Shown here piece by piece: positions 8,363 to 19,357 of a stretch of 64,000 nt of DNA. Source of the stretch: Salegentibacter sp. (GTDB taxonomy: Bacteria > Bacteroidota > Bacteroidia > Flavobacteriales > Flavobacteriaceae); assembly GCA_024635795.1 (NCBI GenBank), contig JAGXIH010000011.1, positions 1 to 64,000 of the forward strand, in the 5' to 3' direction. Position 1 is the first letter of the stretch. Each line of letters starts with the position of its first letter. Below the pieces are notes generated by a model that saw only the letters and a list, made by a program, of their open reading frames with translations, made no database searches and had not been told where the DNA came from. The position numbers and the translations under genes are program-made.

Positions 8363-11074
8363 ATGACCCTATTCAAAAAAATAATTTTCTTATTGCTAAT
8401 TCTGGCTATCTGTTCTTGTGCTTCTGAAACAGAAAGCACCAGTTTTAGAATAGGCTTCTCACAGGCAATGACTACCGATAATTGGCGTAAACAGATGAAC
8501 AGGTCTATGCAGGTGGAAGCCTCTTTGCACCTCGGTCTGCAGCTGGAAATAAAGGATGCTCAAAATGATGTAAAGCGCCAAATTGAGCAAATTGAAAGCT
8601 TTATTGAGCAGGGTGTTGATGTTTTGATCGTTTCCCCAATTCAGTCACAACCCATTACCCCTGTAATTGAGAGGGCGATGAATTCAGGGATACCTACTAT
8701 CGTAATAGATAGAAAGATAGAGGGCAGTAATTATACCTCATATATTGGAGCCGATAATGTTGAAATAGGAAAAAATGCGGCTAATTTCATATTGTCTCAT
8801 TCAAATGGGGAAATAGAAGTTGTAGAGATTACGGGATTGGAGGGCTCTTCTCCCGCTTATGAACGTAGTGAAGGTTTTACTTCAGTTATTCAACAGAACG
8901 ACAAAGTTAAACTTGTCTCCCAAATTCGTGGGGATTGGGAAAAAGCATCTGTAAAAAATAAACTTGAGCAAAAACTTGATTCCATTCAAACCCCCGATTT
9001 TATTTTTGCTCATAACGACAGGATGGCACTTGGAGCCTGGGAGGTGGCCAGAAGCAGGAATTTCGAAGATAGTATACAAATTATAGGTGTAGATGGCCTT
9101 TTTGGGCCAAATGGAGGCATCCAATTAGTGAAGGAGGGTATATTAACGGCTACTATCCTGTATCCTACCGGGGGAGGAGAAGCCATTAAGCTCGCCAATC
9201 GTATTCTTAGTGGTGAAAATGTTCCTAAGAATAATATCCTAAGTACGGTGGTTATAGATTCTGTAAATGTCAATATTATGCAGAACCAGTTCAATAGGAT
9301 TAATCAGCAGCAATACGATATCGAAAAACAGCAGGGGATCATAGATCAGCAGTTGGCTACCTATAGATCACAGGCTATTCTAATAAAAGTAATGATCGGC
9401 CTAAGTATGCTCTTGTTTATTCTGGGCTTATGGGCGGGCTATCTCGTTTATAAATTGAAAAAGAGCAAAAGAAAACTGGAGATAAATAATAAAAAGATCA
9501 AGACCCAGCGTAATCAGATCGAAAGTTTTGCTGAAAAACTTCAGATTTCCAATGAGTCTAAGATCAATTTCTTTACAGCCCTTTCTCACGAATTTAAAAC
9601 CCCTTTAAGCCTGATCATAAGCTCTATAGAGAGCATCACCGGTAGGAAAAATAAGAATATTCAGGAGTTTTCCTATGAAACCAGTTTAATAGTAAATAAT
9701 TCCAAACGTTTACTCCGGTTAATTGATGAATTGTTGGATTTCAGAAAACTGGAAAGTGGAAATTTAAAGCCCAGACCTGTAAAAACCGGTATTATTGGTT
9801 TTCTTCAGAATATTTATGAGGATTTTAAAAGTGAGGCTTTAAGAAAATCTATACAGCTTGAATTTAAAGCTCCCCGAAATGAGGTCGAGGTATATATAGA
9901 CAGAAATATGATGGATAAGGTATTTTATAATATCCTGTCTAATGCGCTTAAGTTTACTCCTCACAATGGAAAAATCTTAATCCAAATTGAAGAATCCACC
10001 TCAAATACTTTGGAAATTAGAATTAAGGATTCCGGTATTGGAATTCCCAAAGAAGAGTGGGAGCAGATTTTTGATCCGTTTCGTCAGGCGAGTAATAATG
10101 CCCGGCCCAGCTCAGGTTTAGGTTTATATATAAGTAAGCAATATGTAGAGCTCCAGAAAGGAAAAATTGAAGTTTATTCGCATCAGGGTTCAGAATTTAA
10201 AATTACTATTCTGAAAGGGGATGATCATCTCAAAGAATATGAGGTGGAAAAAATTGATCCCGGAAACACCTATCAGAAACAATTTGAAACTTTAAGTCCA
10301 CCGGAAATTAGTGAGGTGACCCTGCCGGAAAATGCTGAGTCAATTTTAATCATTGAAGATAACCCCGACCTCTCTTACCTTTTATCAAAGAAATTCGGTG
10401 AACGGTATAAGGTATATTTATCTGATGGAAGAAAAGCGGTAGAAATGGCACTGGACCTTATTCCTGATATTATAATTTGTGATTTAAACCTTCCTGAAAA
10501 ATCTGGCTTTGAAATTTCAAGGGAACTTAAAAATGACCTGCGCACTTCTCATATTCCTACCATTATTCTTACTGCTCTTAATGATGAAGAATCCCGCTTA
10601 AAAGCCCTGAAAGCCGGAGCCGACGCTTATATAACGAAACCCTTTAACTTCGAAATCCTCCTGGAATCTCTACGTACGGCACTTTATAATCGTGAAAAAC
10701 TGAGGTATTACTATACGAATAGGATAGATAGGGTGACCGATGAAAACTTTGAAGATTCTGAACAGCAATTTCTCAAGGAACTAAATGAACATATTCAGAA
10801 TAATTTAAAAGATCCCGATTTCAGTGTTGAAGAACTGGCCCGACTTCTCAAAATATCCAGGGTTCAGCTTTATCGAAAAGTTAAGGCTTTGCTGGATATG
10901 AACATAAGTGAGTATATTAATGAACAGCGCTTAAGAAAAGCCAGGCATTTGCTTAAGGATACAAGTCTTAATATTTCTGAAATAGCTTATTCTGTTGGTT
11001 TCTCATCACCGGGTTATTTCTCCACAAGTTTCAAAAACAAATATAGAGAGAGCCCCAAGCAATTCAGAAAGTAA
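8363..11074 (+). CDS. Hybrid two-component system regulator (periplasmic sugar-binding domain, HK, REC, AraC HTH)
   Basis: Lipoprotein-like signal, Peripla_BP_4/LacI-like domain (FRIGFSQAMTTDNWRKQMN...), HK (FFTALSHEFKTPLSLI), REC (IIEDNPDLSYLLSKKF... DIIICDLNLPEKSG), AraC HTH C-terminus. Confidence 0.93.
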   Translation: MTLFKKIIFLLLILAICSCASETESTSFRIGFSQAMTTDNWRKQMNRSMQVEASLHLGLQLEIKDAQNDVKRQIEQIESFIEQGVDVLIVSPIQSQPITPVIERAMNSGIPTIVIDRKIEGSNYTSYIGADNVEIGKNAANFILSHSNGEIEVVEITGLEGSSPAYERSEGFTSVIQQNDKVKLVSQIRGDWEKASVKNKLEQKLDSIQTPDFIFAHNDRMALGAWEVARSRNFEDSIQIIGVDGLFGPNGGIQLVKEGILTATILYPTGGGEAIKLANRILSGENVPKNNILSTVVIDSVNVNIMQNQFNRINQQQYDIEKQQGIIDQQLATYRSQAILIKVMIGLSMLLFILGLWAGYLVYKLKKSKRKLEINNKKIKTQRNQIESFAEKLQISNESKINFFTALSHEFKTPLSLIISSIESITGRKNKNIQEFSYETSLIVNNSKRLLRLIDELLDFRKLESGNLKPRPVKTGIIGFLQNIYEDFKSEALRKSIQLEFKAPRNEVEVYIDRNMMDKVFYNILSNALKFTPHNGKILIQIEESTSNTLEIRIKDSGIGIPKEEWEQIFDPFRQASNNARPSSGLGLYISKQYVELQKGKIEVYSHQGSEFKITILKGDDHLKEYEVEKIDPGNTYQKQFETLSPPEISEVTLPENAESILIIEDNPDLSYLLSKKFGERYKVYLSDGRKAVEMALDLIPDIIICDLNLPEKSGFEISRELKNDLRTSHIPTIILTALNDEESRLKALKAGADAYITKPFNFEILLESLRTALYNREKLRYYYTNRIDRVTDENFEDSEQQFLKELNEHIQNNLKDPDFSVEELARLLKISRVQLYRKVKALLDMNISEYINEQRLRKARHLLKDTSLNISEIAYSVGFSSPGYFSTSFKNKYRESPKQFRK

Positions 11075-11149
11075 AATTTCTTCGCAAAGGTTTTCGCTGT
11101 AAAATTGTTTTAGTGTATCGTGATTAGAATTTACGTATCATATTTAAAA

Positions 11150-11163
11150 CTATAACGTTATAG
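11150..11163. promoter_or_regulatory. Perfect 14-bp palindrome CTATAACGTTATAG, candidate operator
   Basis: Self-complementary sequence in the HTCS-to-transporter intergenic region. Confidence 0.3.
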
Positions 11164-11314
11164 CGGGATATAATAAAAGTCTTTAAAAACTTGGTATATA
11201 GTGATTTAACATATGTTTTGCATTCAATTAACATTTTTATATGCTTTTGAGCTAAACTTAAAAGCGGGCCTCTCTTTTTAAACATATTTTAGTTTCACAA
11301 TTAGAAATTACGAT

Positions 11315-12661
11315 ATGAGTAAAATTTTAGCTTGGTCGATTAGTGCAGCTTTAGCCGGCTTTTTATTCGGATTTGATACCGTGGTGATCTCTGGAGCCGA
11401 TAAACAACTCCAGTTACTTTGGGGAACTTCCGATGCTTTTCACGGCTCGGTTGTGATGGCTATGGCCTTATGGGGTACTGTTGTGGGAGCTATTTTTGGC
11501 GGGATTCCCACCAATAAATTTGGAAGAAAAAACACCCTTTTAATAATAGGAGTGCTATATTTTATTTCGGCACTCGGATCAGCCCTTGCCAATGATCCTA
11601 TAACTTTTGCTGCCTTGCGTTTTATTGGTGGTTTGGGAGTAGGTGCTTCCACTATTGCAGCACCCACTTATATTTCTGAAATCGCGCCGGCTAAACATCG
11701 TGGCAGATTGGTTTCTATGTACCAGTTCAATATAGTATTAGGAATTTTAATCGCTTTTCTTTCTAATTATTTATTAAGAAATACCGGAGAACAGCCCTGG
11801 CGATGGATGGTTGGGATCGAAGCAGTACCGGCTTTTATTTATTTCCTTTTTGTGTTGTTTATTCCCAAAAGCCCCAGGTGGCTTATCTCAAAATCAAGAA
11901 ATAGCGAGGCTGCTGATATTCTGCAGAAAATAAATCCCGAAACTGATCTGGAGACCAAAATGCAGGAGATAAAGCAGCAATCTGAGACCAAAGTTTCAGG
12001 GGAGAACATTTTCATGAAAAAATACCGGTTTCCGCTCATTCTGGCATTTTTGGTGGCCTTTTTCAACCAGCTCTCCGGGATAAATGCTTTTCTTTATTAT
12101 GCACCAAGAATTTTTGAAGAAGCCGGCCTTGGCGCAAGTACAGCTCTTTTAAGCAGTATTGGAATAGGCGTGGTGAATCTGCTATTTACTTTATTAGGAG
12201 TTTTTCTAATCGATAAACTAGGTAGAAAACAATTAATGTTTATTGGTTCTATAGGCTATATCATTTCCCTTTCACTTGTGGCGGCCGCATTTTTCCTTAA
12301 TTGGGGCGGGTTATGGGTGCCTATATTTCTCTTCCTGTTTATAGCGGCACACGCCATTGGCCAGGGAGCAGTGATCTGGGTATTTATTTCAGAAATATTC
12401 CCTAATCATTTACGGGCATCTGGCCAGGCTTTTGGCTCATCAACACACTGGGTACTTGCTGCGATAATACCTTCTTCTATACCCTTTTTGTTTGCCACTA
12501 TAGGAGCTGGGTATGTTTTCGCCTTTTTCGCCTTTATGATGGTGTTGCAACTACTCTTCGTCATCTTCATGATGCCGGAGACAAAAGGGAAATCCCTGGA
12601 AGAACTAAGCGAAGAACTGGCATTAAAGGATACCGGTGAACTTTCATATAAAAATCATTAA
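11315..12661 (+). CDS. MFS sugar porter (likely fructose transporter)
   Basis: Sugar porter motifs GFLFGFDTVVISGA, NKFGRKNTLLI, PETKGKSLEEL; position in GH32 locus. Confidence 0.88.
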   Translation: MSKILAWSISAALAGFLFGFDTVVISGADKQLQLLWGTSDAFHGSVVMAMALWGTVVGAIFGGIPTNKFGRKNTLLIIGVLYFISALGSALANDPITFAALRFIGGLGVGASTIAAPTYISEIAPAKHRGRLVSMYQFNIVLGILIAFLSNYLLRNTGEQPWRWMVGIEAVPAFIYFLFVLFIPKSPRWLISKSRNSEAADILQKINPETDLETKMQEIKQQSETKVSGENIFMKKYRFPLILAFLVAFFNQLSGINAFLYYAPRIFEEAGLGASTALLSSIGIGVVNLLFTLLGVFLIDKLGRKQLMFIGSIGYIISLSLVAAAFFLNWGGLWVPIFLFLFIAAHAIGQGAVIWVFISEIFPNHLRASGQAFGSSTHWVLAAIIPSSIPFLFATIGAGYVFAFFAFMMVLQLLFVIFMMPETKGKSLEELSEELALKDTGELSYKNH

Positions 12662-12674
12662 TTAAACAGAAATC

Positions 12675-14273
12675 ATGAAAAATAATTATCAAGCTTTACT
12701 TCTCTTTTTTCTCGGAGCCATTTTCTTCACCTCTTGTAAAGATCGTGAACCTGAAAATTCTTCTTCAGAAAAGGATACCATAGTGCAAGCTGACGAAGAT
12801 TTTAGACCAAACTTTCACTTTACCCCAAAATCGGGCTGGATGAATGATCCCAACGGGATGTTCTTCTATAACGGTTATTTTCATCTCTACTTTCAGCATT
12901 ACCCAGATGATAATATATGGGGTCCTATGCATTGGGGGCATGCTATAAGTACCGATATGATCACTTGGAAAGAACAACCTATTGCCCTGGAGCCTGATGA
13001 AAAAGGTTATATATTTTCAGGAAGCGCGGTAGTAGATAACAATAATACTTCCGGATTTGGACAGGAAGGTAAAGTGCCTATCATAGCCATGTTTACTTAT
13101 CACGATCCTAAGGGTGAGGAGGCAGGAGAAATAGACTATCAGTCCCAGGCCATTGCATATAGTCTTGATGAAGGAAAAACCTTTACTAAATATGAAGGAA
13201 ACCCTGTGATTGAAAATCCCGGAATTCGTGATTTTCGGGATCCAAAAATAACCCGTGATGAGGTACACGATCAATGGGTTATGGTACTTTCTGCCGATGA
13301 TAAAACGATGTTTTATACTTCTCAAAACTTAAAAGATTGGGAGTTAGCCTCTGAATTTGGCCGTGGGATAGGTGCCCACGGCGGGGTTTGGGAGTGTCCC
13401 GACTTTATACAGATGAAGGTGGAAGGAACTGAGGAGAAAAAATGGGTTCTAATTCAAAGCTTAAACCCAGGTGGATTCAACGGTGGTTCCGGTACCCAAT
13501 ATTTTGTAGGCGATTTTGATGGCAAAACCTTCACACTGGACGAGTCTATGAAAGATTTGGGTGAAGACCATCATTACTGGATAGATTTTGGTAAAGACAA
13601 TTATGCAGGAGTAACCTGGGCCAATATTCCAGAAGAAAACGGACGCAACCTATTTATGGGTTGGATGTCAAACTGGCAATATGCCAATGAGGTTCCTACA
13701 GAGACCTGGAGAAGCGCTATGACCATTGCTCGCGAATTGAGGCTGGAGAAGAATGACAACAGTTACCTTATTACCTCTGTTCCTGCAAAAGAACTTAAGA
13801 ACTATAGGGGTATCAGTTATCAGGAGGAAAATATAAAGATTGAGGGAGAGACCAAACTTATAGACTCTTCTAGAATAGATCTTGCAAGTGCAGAGATAAG
13901 GTTTAACATCTCAGATCTTAAGGATACCAATTATAAGTTCAGACTTTCTAACTCTCAGGGAGATGAACTTGTGTTCGGATATAACCATTCAAAAAAGGAA
14001 TTTTATCTGGACAGGTCGGCAGCGGGGCAAACCGATTTCTCTGAAGACTTTGCAAATAAGATGTCTACTGCTCCCCGAATATCGAAATCTGAAGACCTAA
14101 GTGGAATTATTATTCTTGATAAAACTTCCATTGAACTATTTTTTGATGAAGGAGAAACTGTAATAACAGAAATACTCTTTCCCAATTTTCCTTGGGAGCA
14201 ACTCTCTGTAATTGCAGAGGACGGCGAATTCACCCTGGATAATGTAGAAGCATACCAATTAAATTTTAAATAA
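12675..14273 (+). CDS. GH32 family glycoside hydrolase (levanase/inulinase/invertase-like), lipoprotein
   Basis: WMNDPNG nucleophile motif, FRDPK, WECPDF acid/base motif; lipobox near the N-terminus (FFTSCKD). Confidence 0.95.
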   Translation: MKNNYQALLLFFLGAIFFTSCKDREPENSSSEKDTIVQADEDFRPNFHFTPKSGWMNDPNGMFFYNGYFHLYFQHYPDDNIWGPMHWGHAISTDMITWKEQPIALEPDEKGYIFSGSAVVDNNNTSGFGQEGKVPIIAMFTYHDPKGEEAGEIDYQSQAIAYSLDEGKTFTKYEGNPVIENPGIRDFRDPKITRDEVHDQWVMVLSADDKTMFYTSQNLKDWELASEFGRGIGAHGGVWECPDFIQMKVEGTEEKKWVLIQSLNPGGFNGGSGTQYFVGDFDGKTFTLDESMKDLGEDHHYWIDFGKDNYAGVTWANIPEENGRNLFMGWMSNWQYANEVPTETWRSAMTIARELRLEKNDNSYLITSVPAKELKNYRGISYQEENIKIEGETKLIDSSRIDLASAEIRFNISDLKDTNYKFRLSNSQGDELVFGYNHSKKEFYLDRSAAGQTDFSEDFANKMSTAPRISKSEDLSGIIILDKTSIELFFDEGETVITEILFPNFPWEQLSVIAEDGEFTLDNVEAYQLNFK

Positions 14274-14283
14274 ACATAGAACC

Positions 14284-17200
14284 ATGAAATTAAAATTAAG
14301 CTTATTCCTGTTGCTCTTAATGCCTTTGAGCTTTATTACAGCTCAGGAGATACAAGTAACGGGTACCGTAACCACCGCTGAAGACGGAATGCCACTATTA
14401 GGAGCGACGGTTTCTATAAAGGGAACCTCTAGGGGAACCACCACAGATTTCGATGGAAATTATAGCCTTGATGGGGTAGCAGAAGATGCTACGCTGGTAT
14501 TCACATTTATGGGCTATAAAGAAACGGAAGTGCCGGTAGAAGGTAGAAGCGTTATTGATGTTGTTCTGGAGGCTGATGCTGCTTTGCTCGACCAAGTAGT
14601 GATAACAGGTTATTCCAGGGAACGAAAAGTAGATGTGACGGGAGCCATAACAGTGGTAGATGTTGCACCTATTGAAGGCCAGAGCAGAAGCTCGGGAAAT
14701 GCCATGCAGGCCCTTCAAGGACGGGTGCCTGGGTTATTCGTTGAAAAATCAGGAGATCCCACTGGAGCAAGTAGCCGGGTGCTTATACGGGGTGTCACTA
14801 CTCTTGGTAATAATGACCCTTTGTATGTTATAGATGGGGTGCCTACCCAGCGGCAGGAAGTGTTTTCATCACTTAATCCTGACGTAATAGAATCTATTCA
14901 GGTACTTAAGGATGCATCGGCTTCTTCTCTTTATGGAGCAAGAGCGGGTAACGGCGTGATCGTGGTAACCACCAAAAATAGAGCTGGAGCCGCAGAGAAG
15001 GTAAGCGTAAGCTTTAATTCTAACATTTCTGTACAATCTGAAAAGCAACAACGCTATGATATGTTAAATGCTTTACAGCGCGGTGAAGCGATTTGGAGAG
15101 CCTCTGTGAATGATGGTGCCGATCCTGCTTCGGGATATGGAGAAATCTATAATTTCGACTGGAATATGGATTTTGATAACCCCGTATTGAATAGTGTTAG
15201 TGTTCAACCTTTTGTAGGAGGAGACGAAAATGTACCGGTGGGAGATACGGACTGGCAGGATGAGATGTATGAAATCGGCTATGTTATTAATAATGAACTT
15301 ACTGTTTCTGCAAATTCAGAGAAATCTTCGTTTTTAGTAAACATGGGGCATTTAAAAAATACTGGGATTTTAAAATATACTAATTACGATCGTTATACAG
15401 CAAAGATCAATGCTAATACAAAGCTTTTTGATGATAAGGTGAGATTTGGGGTCAATACTCAGTTCTCAACTTCAGATGAGACCCTAGCCGCTACAGATGT
15501 TGGTAGTGCTCCCACTCCCGGACTAGCCATTTCACTGGCTCCTACCATTCCTGTATATGATGCAAATGGAAATTTTGCAGGGCCGCTTGGAGCGGGATAT
15601 TCCGATAGGAATAACCCTTTGCTAATGCAGTATTTAAATCGCTGGGATAATGCCGAGAAGAATAATTTTTTTGGGAATATTTATGCCGAAGTTGACCTTA
15701 TAGAAAATTTAACCTTTAGGACAAGTCTTGGTATAGATTTCAGTGACTTTAAAAGTAAAGATATAGAACGAAGAGTAAATAATGGTTTTATTACCAGAAG
15801 CAACAATAGGTTAACCTTCGACACCAATAAATATACTAGTGTGGTTTTTACAAATACTCTTAATTATAAACTGGAAGTAGGTGACCATAATTTTGGACTT
15901 TTGCTGGGTGCAGAGTCGGTAAAGAACGATTTTGATTCGGTTATTGCGCGAGCAGATGATTTTGCTGTTGAACAGGAATCTTATTTTGTTCTTGACGCAT
16001 CCACAGGAGCAAGGACCTCAAACGGAAATTCCTCCGGAAACCGATTGCTTTCACAATTTGGAAAACTTAACTATTCTTTTGATAACAGATACCTGGCTTC
16101 TGTAACAGTACGTAGAGACGGTTCTTCAAGATTCGGTAAAAATAATCGTTATGGTGTTTTTCCTGCTGCAACTGCCGGGTGGCGTATAAGCAATGAGGAA
16201 TTCCTTAAAAATAATGAGATTATCACCAACCTGAAATTTAGGGCAGGCTATGGGGAGGTAGGTAACCAGGCAATTGGAGACTTAGCGAGATTCGGCCTTT
16301 ATGAATCAAGATATGGCCCCACACTTTCCCAGTATACCGGAGGTTTCTTCGAGCAGTATTATAATGTAGGTACAGCCTATGATATCAATGGGAACGATAC
16401 CGGAAATTTAGCTTCAGGTTTTGTTTCAGTCCAGGCCGAAAACCCTGACCTTAAATGGGAAACTACAAAGGAATGGAACTTTGGGGTTGACTTTGGATTC
16501 TTTGACAATAAACTTTCAGGATCCTTTGATTACTTTACAAGGAAAACGGTAGATATATTAACAACTCCACCCATTCCTTCAGTATTTGGTGAAGGTCAGC
16601 AACGTGTACTGAATGGTGCATCAACGCAAACTAATGGATGGGAATTTGCTTTAGCCTATTCCAATACACTGGATAATGGATTAACCTTTTCGGTATCTAC
16701 TAATTTCTCATCTTTCAAAGACGAGATAACCTTCCTTCCCGAGGAAGTGCGTGCGGCTTTTCCGGGAACTGCAGAAAACTCAATTCTAGGACATTCCCAG
16801 TTTTCGATTTTTGGATATAAAACCGATGGACTTTTCCAAAGTGAGGAAGATATCGCCAATTCACCAGAGCAGGTTGGAGCCAGGCCGGGAGGTATAAAAT
16901 TCATAGATCTTAATAGTGATGGAGTTATAGATACAGATGATCGTGATTTTATCGGGACTACCCTACCAGATCTTGAGTATGGTATACGTGTAGATCTTGG
17001 TTATAAAAATTGGGATTTCTCGATATTCGGTTCCGGGGTGACTGGAAGAATTGGGCAAGATCCTTATATTTTCTGGAACAACTTTGTACAGGGCCGGGAG
17101 AATGCCGGTATGGGAGTTCTTGATGCCTGGACCCCTGATAATACTGGAAGTAACATCCCATCATTATCGCTTGCATTCAATGACCTTAGGACTTCAGATT

Positions 17201-17436
17201 ATTTGTTTAGAAATAATTCCTATTTCAAGATCAGGAATATGCAACTTGGGTACACCCTTTCTGATGGGCTGATTGAAAAACTAGCTCCATTACAGAGTTT
17301 CAGGATTTATCTTCAGGGTGAGAACCTTTTCTGGTTTACCCCAGAAGATTATATAGGATCTGATCCTGAAAGAACAGATGTGAATAGAATACCAGTGCCT
17401 ACAGTGGTTTCTCTAGGTATTAATGTGAATTTTTAA
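14284..17436 (+). CDS. SusC/RagA family TonB-linked outer membrane protein
   Basis: Carboxypeptidase-like domain, plug (ALQGRVPGLFVEKSGDPTGASSRVLIRGVTTLGNNDPLYVIDGVP), SLYGARAGNGVIVVTTK, large beta-barrel. Confidence 0.97.
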   Translation: MKLKLSLFLLLLMPLSFITAQEIQVTGTVTTAEDGMPLLGATVSIKGTSRGTTTDFDGNYSLDGVAEDATLVFTFMGYKETEVPVEGRSVIDVVLEADAALLDQVVITGYSRERKVDVTGAITVVDVAPIEGQSRSSGNAMQALQGRVPGLFVEKSGDPTGASSRVLIRGVTTLGNNDPLYVIDGVPTQRQEVFSSLNPDVIESIQVLKDASASSLYGARAGNGVIVVTTKNRAGAAEKVSVSFNSNISVQSEKQQRYDMLNALQRGEAIWRASVNDGADPASGYGEIYNFDWNMDFDNPVLNSVSVQPFVGGDENVPVGDTDWQDEMYEIGYVINNELTVSANSEKSSFLVNMGHLKNTGILKYTNYDRYTAKINANTKLFDDKVRFGVNTQFSTSDETLAATDVGSAPTPGLAISLAPTIPVYDANGNFAGPLGAGYSDRNNPLLMQYLNRWDNAEKNNFFGNIYAEVDLIENLTFRTSLGIDFSDFKSKDIERRVNNGFITRSNNRLTFDTNKYTSVVFTNTLNYKLEVGDHNFGLLLGAESVKNDFDSVIARADDFAVEQESYFVLDASTGARTSNGNSSGNRLLSQFGKLNYSFDNRYLASVTVRRDGSSRFGKNNRYGVFPAATAGWRISNEEFLKNNEIITNLKFRAGYGEVGNQAIGDLARFGLYESRYGPTLSQYTGGFFEQYYNVGTAYDINGNDTGNLASGFVSVQAENPDLKWETTKEWNFGVDFGFFDNKLSGSFDYFTRKTVDILTTPPIPSVFGEGQQRVLNGASTQTNGWEFALAYSNTLDNGLTFSVSTNFSSFKDEITFLPEEVRAAFPGTAENSILGHSQFSIFGYKTDGLFQSEEDIANSPEQVGARPGGIKFIDLNSDGVIDTDDRDFIGTTLPDLEYGIRVDLGYKNWDFSIFGSGVTGRIGQDPYIFWNNFVQGRENAGMGVLDAWTPDNTGSNIPSLSLAFNDLRTSDYLFRNNSYFKIRNMQLGYTLSDGLIEKLAPLQSFRIYLQGENLFWFTPEDYIGSDPERTDVNRIPVPTVVSLGINVNF

Positions 17437-17439
17437 TCA

Positions 17440-19191
17440 ATGACAATCATGAAAAATATAAAACTTATACTAACAGGATTATTATTCGCTTTTACTGCGG
17501 TTTCCTGTTCCGAAGATTTTTTGGAATACGAACCTGAAGGGGTCCTTTCCAATGAGAATGTTACAACGGCTGATAATGCTGAATCGCTGGTAATAGCTGC
17601 CTATGCTGGTATTGCGAACGATGATATGATAGGACCATTGACCAATATGTGGGTATACGGAAGTGTACGCTCTGACGACTCCTATAAAGGAGGCGGTGGC
17701 CGTGGAGATGTTGGGGAAGTAGATAGATATGAACAATATTATTTGACTGTACCTGATCAGGGAGAATTAATGGCTCCGCGTACCTGGACGAATTACTATA
17801 AAGCTATCTCAAGAGCTAATTTTGCACTGTCGGTGATTAATGAGATTCCAGAAGAAGAATATCAATTGAAGACGATCCGACAGGCTGAACTGAGATTTTT
17901 AAGAGCGCACTCTCATTTTATGTTAAAGCGTATCTTCAAAAAGATACCCTATATCACAGAGGAACTTTCCCAGGAAGAGATAGAAGAAACCAGTAACGAT
18001 CTTCCTAATCAGGAATTATGGAATAAAATCGCCGACGACTTTTTGTTCGCATACAATAATCTTCCACAGACCCAAGATGAAGCGGGACGGGCAGATAGGA
18101 ACGCGGCAGCAGCATATCTTGCCAAAGTTAAATTGTATCAGGCTTATGAACAGAATGAAACACATCAGGTAGTGAATATCAATGAAGCCTTGCTACAAGA
18201 AGTTATTAATTATGCCGATGAGGTTACGGGAAGTCTTGAGCCTGATTATGGAAATAACTTTCTTGTGGAGTATGAGAATGGTCCGGAGTCTATTTGGGCA
18301 GCTCAGTTCTCTATTAATGATGGGACAAGAGTAGGAAGAGTGAGTTTTGTGACCGGTCTAAATTCACCACACGGTACAGGGCTTTACGGATGCTGTGGGT
18401 TTCATCTTGCTAGCCAGAATATGGTAAATGCTTTCCAGACGGATGGTAATGGACTGCCATTGCTTGATACTTTCAACAATTCAGATATTCTAAGCAATGT
18501 GCAGGAAGATGGAACAGTTGAGGTATCTTCTGGATTAACTGTAGACCCACGGCTTGACCATACGGTAGGAGTACCGGGAAGACCTTTTAAATATCGCAGT
18601 ACAGTGAATTCAGAAGGAGATATGATCTATAACTTTACCTGGGCGAGAGACCCCGGGGTTTATGGGTTCTTTGGAAATATGAAAGAACAGCAAGCACCAG
18701 ATTGTTCTTGTTACGTTAAGGAAGGTCCATTTGTGGGAACCTCCAGGAATGTGATTTTTATACGTTATGCTGATGTACTGTTATTCAAGGCCGAGGCCCT
18801 AATTCAGCTTAATAGGTTTGAAGAAGCCCTTCCGTTGATTAATGAAATTAGACAAAGAGCTGCAGCTAGTGGACAAAGACCTTTAGATGCGGGAGCCTCC
18901 GATATTTATAATGTTGAACTGTATGATTCCTTTCCAAGCAAGGAGTTTGCCTGGAAAGCACTAAAATTTGAAAGAAGACTGGAATTTGGAATGGAAGGCC
19001 CCAGATTCTTCGATCTTGTGAGATGGGGAGAGGCAGCTGAGACTCTCAACGCTTATCTTGAGGAAGAAAAAACAAAAAGAGATTTCTTAGCAAATGCTAT
19101 TTTTACGGCTGGAAGAGATGAATATTATCCAATTCCACAACGGGAAATAGATTTTACAGGAGGACTTTATCAACAAAATCCAGGCTATTAA
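17440..19191 (+). CDS. SusD/RagB family nutrient-binding outer membrane lipoprotein
   Basis: Lipobox (AVSCSEDFLE), SusD architecture, C-terminal EFAWKALKFERRLEFGMEGPRFFDLVRWG and YYPIPQREIDF. Confidence 0.96.
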   Translation: MTIMKNIKLILTGLLFAFTAVSCSEDFLEYEPEGVLSNENVTTADNAESLVIAAYAGIANDDMIGPLTNMWVYGSVRSDDSYKGGGGRGDVGEVDRYEQYYLTVPDQGELMAPRTWTNYYKAISRANFALSVINEIPEEEYQLKTIRQAELRFLRAHSHFMLKRIFKKIPYITEELSQEEIEETSNDLPNQELWNKIADDFLFAYNNLPQTQDEAGRADRNAAAAYLAKVKLYQAYEQNETHQVVNINEALLQEVINYADEVTGSLEPDYGNNFLVEYENGPESIWAAQFSINDGTRVGRVSFVTGLNSPHGTGLYGCCGFHLASQNMVNAFQTDGNGLPLLDTFNNSDILSNVQEDGTVEVSSGLTVDPRLDHTVGVPGRPFKYRSTVNSEGDMIYNFTWARDPGVYGFFGNMKEQQAPDCSCYVKEGPFVGTSRNVIFIRYADVLLFKAEALIQLNRFEEALPLINEIRQRAAASGQRPLDAGASDIYNVELYDSFPSKEFAWKALKFERRLEFGMEGPRFFDLVRWGEAAETLNAYLEEEKTKRDFLANAIFTAGRDEYYPIPQREIDFTGGLYQQNPGY

Positions 19192-19280
19192 TTTGCTCGA
19201 CCATTTAAAAATCAATAAATAGAATCGACTTTAATGCCTGATTCTGGAGCTATGCCACAGTAAATCGCTTATTCTTGGGG

Positions 19281-19318
19281 AGACCGAATAACAATTATTG
19301 TTAATTTTCGGTCTTCTT
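19281..19318 (+). terminator. Stem-loop between susD and fructokinase
   Basis: AGACCGAAtAACAATtATTGTTaattTTCGGTCT-type inverted repeat. Confidence 0.5.
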
Positions 19319-19357
19319 AGAGTAAGGGTGTGAATATCTAATAGAAATTTTAGAAAT

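Noticed and set aside
14398-14718. 106-aa minus-strand ORF inside susC
   Set aside because: Fully antisense to a clearly coding SusC gene; no family motif. Same applies to the other shadow ORFs in this gene.
17051-17272. 73-aa plus-strand alternative-frame ORF within susC
   Set aside because: Out-of-frame overlap with a strongly conserved SusC C-terminus; no supporting motif.
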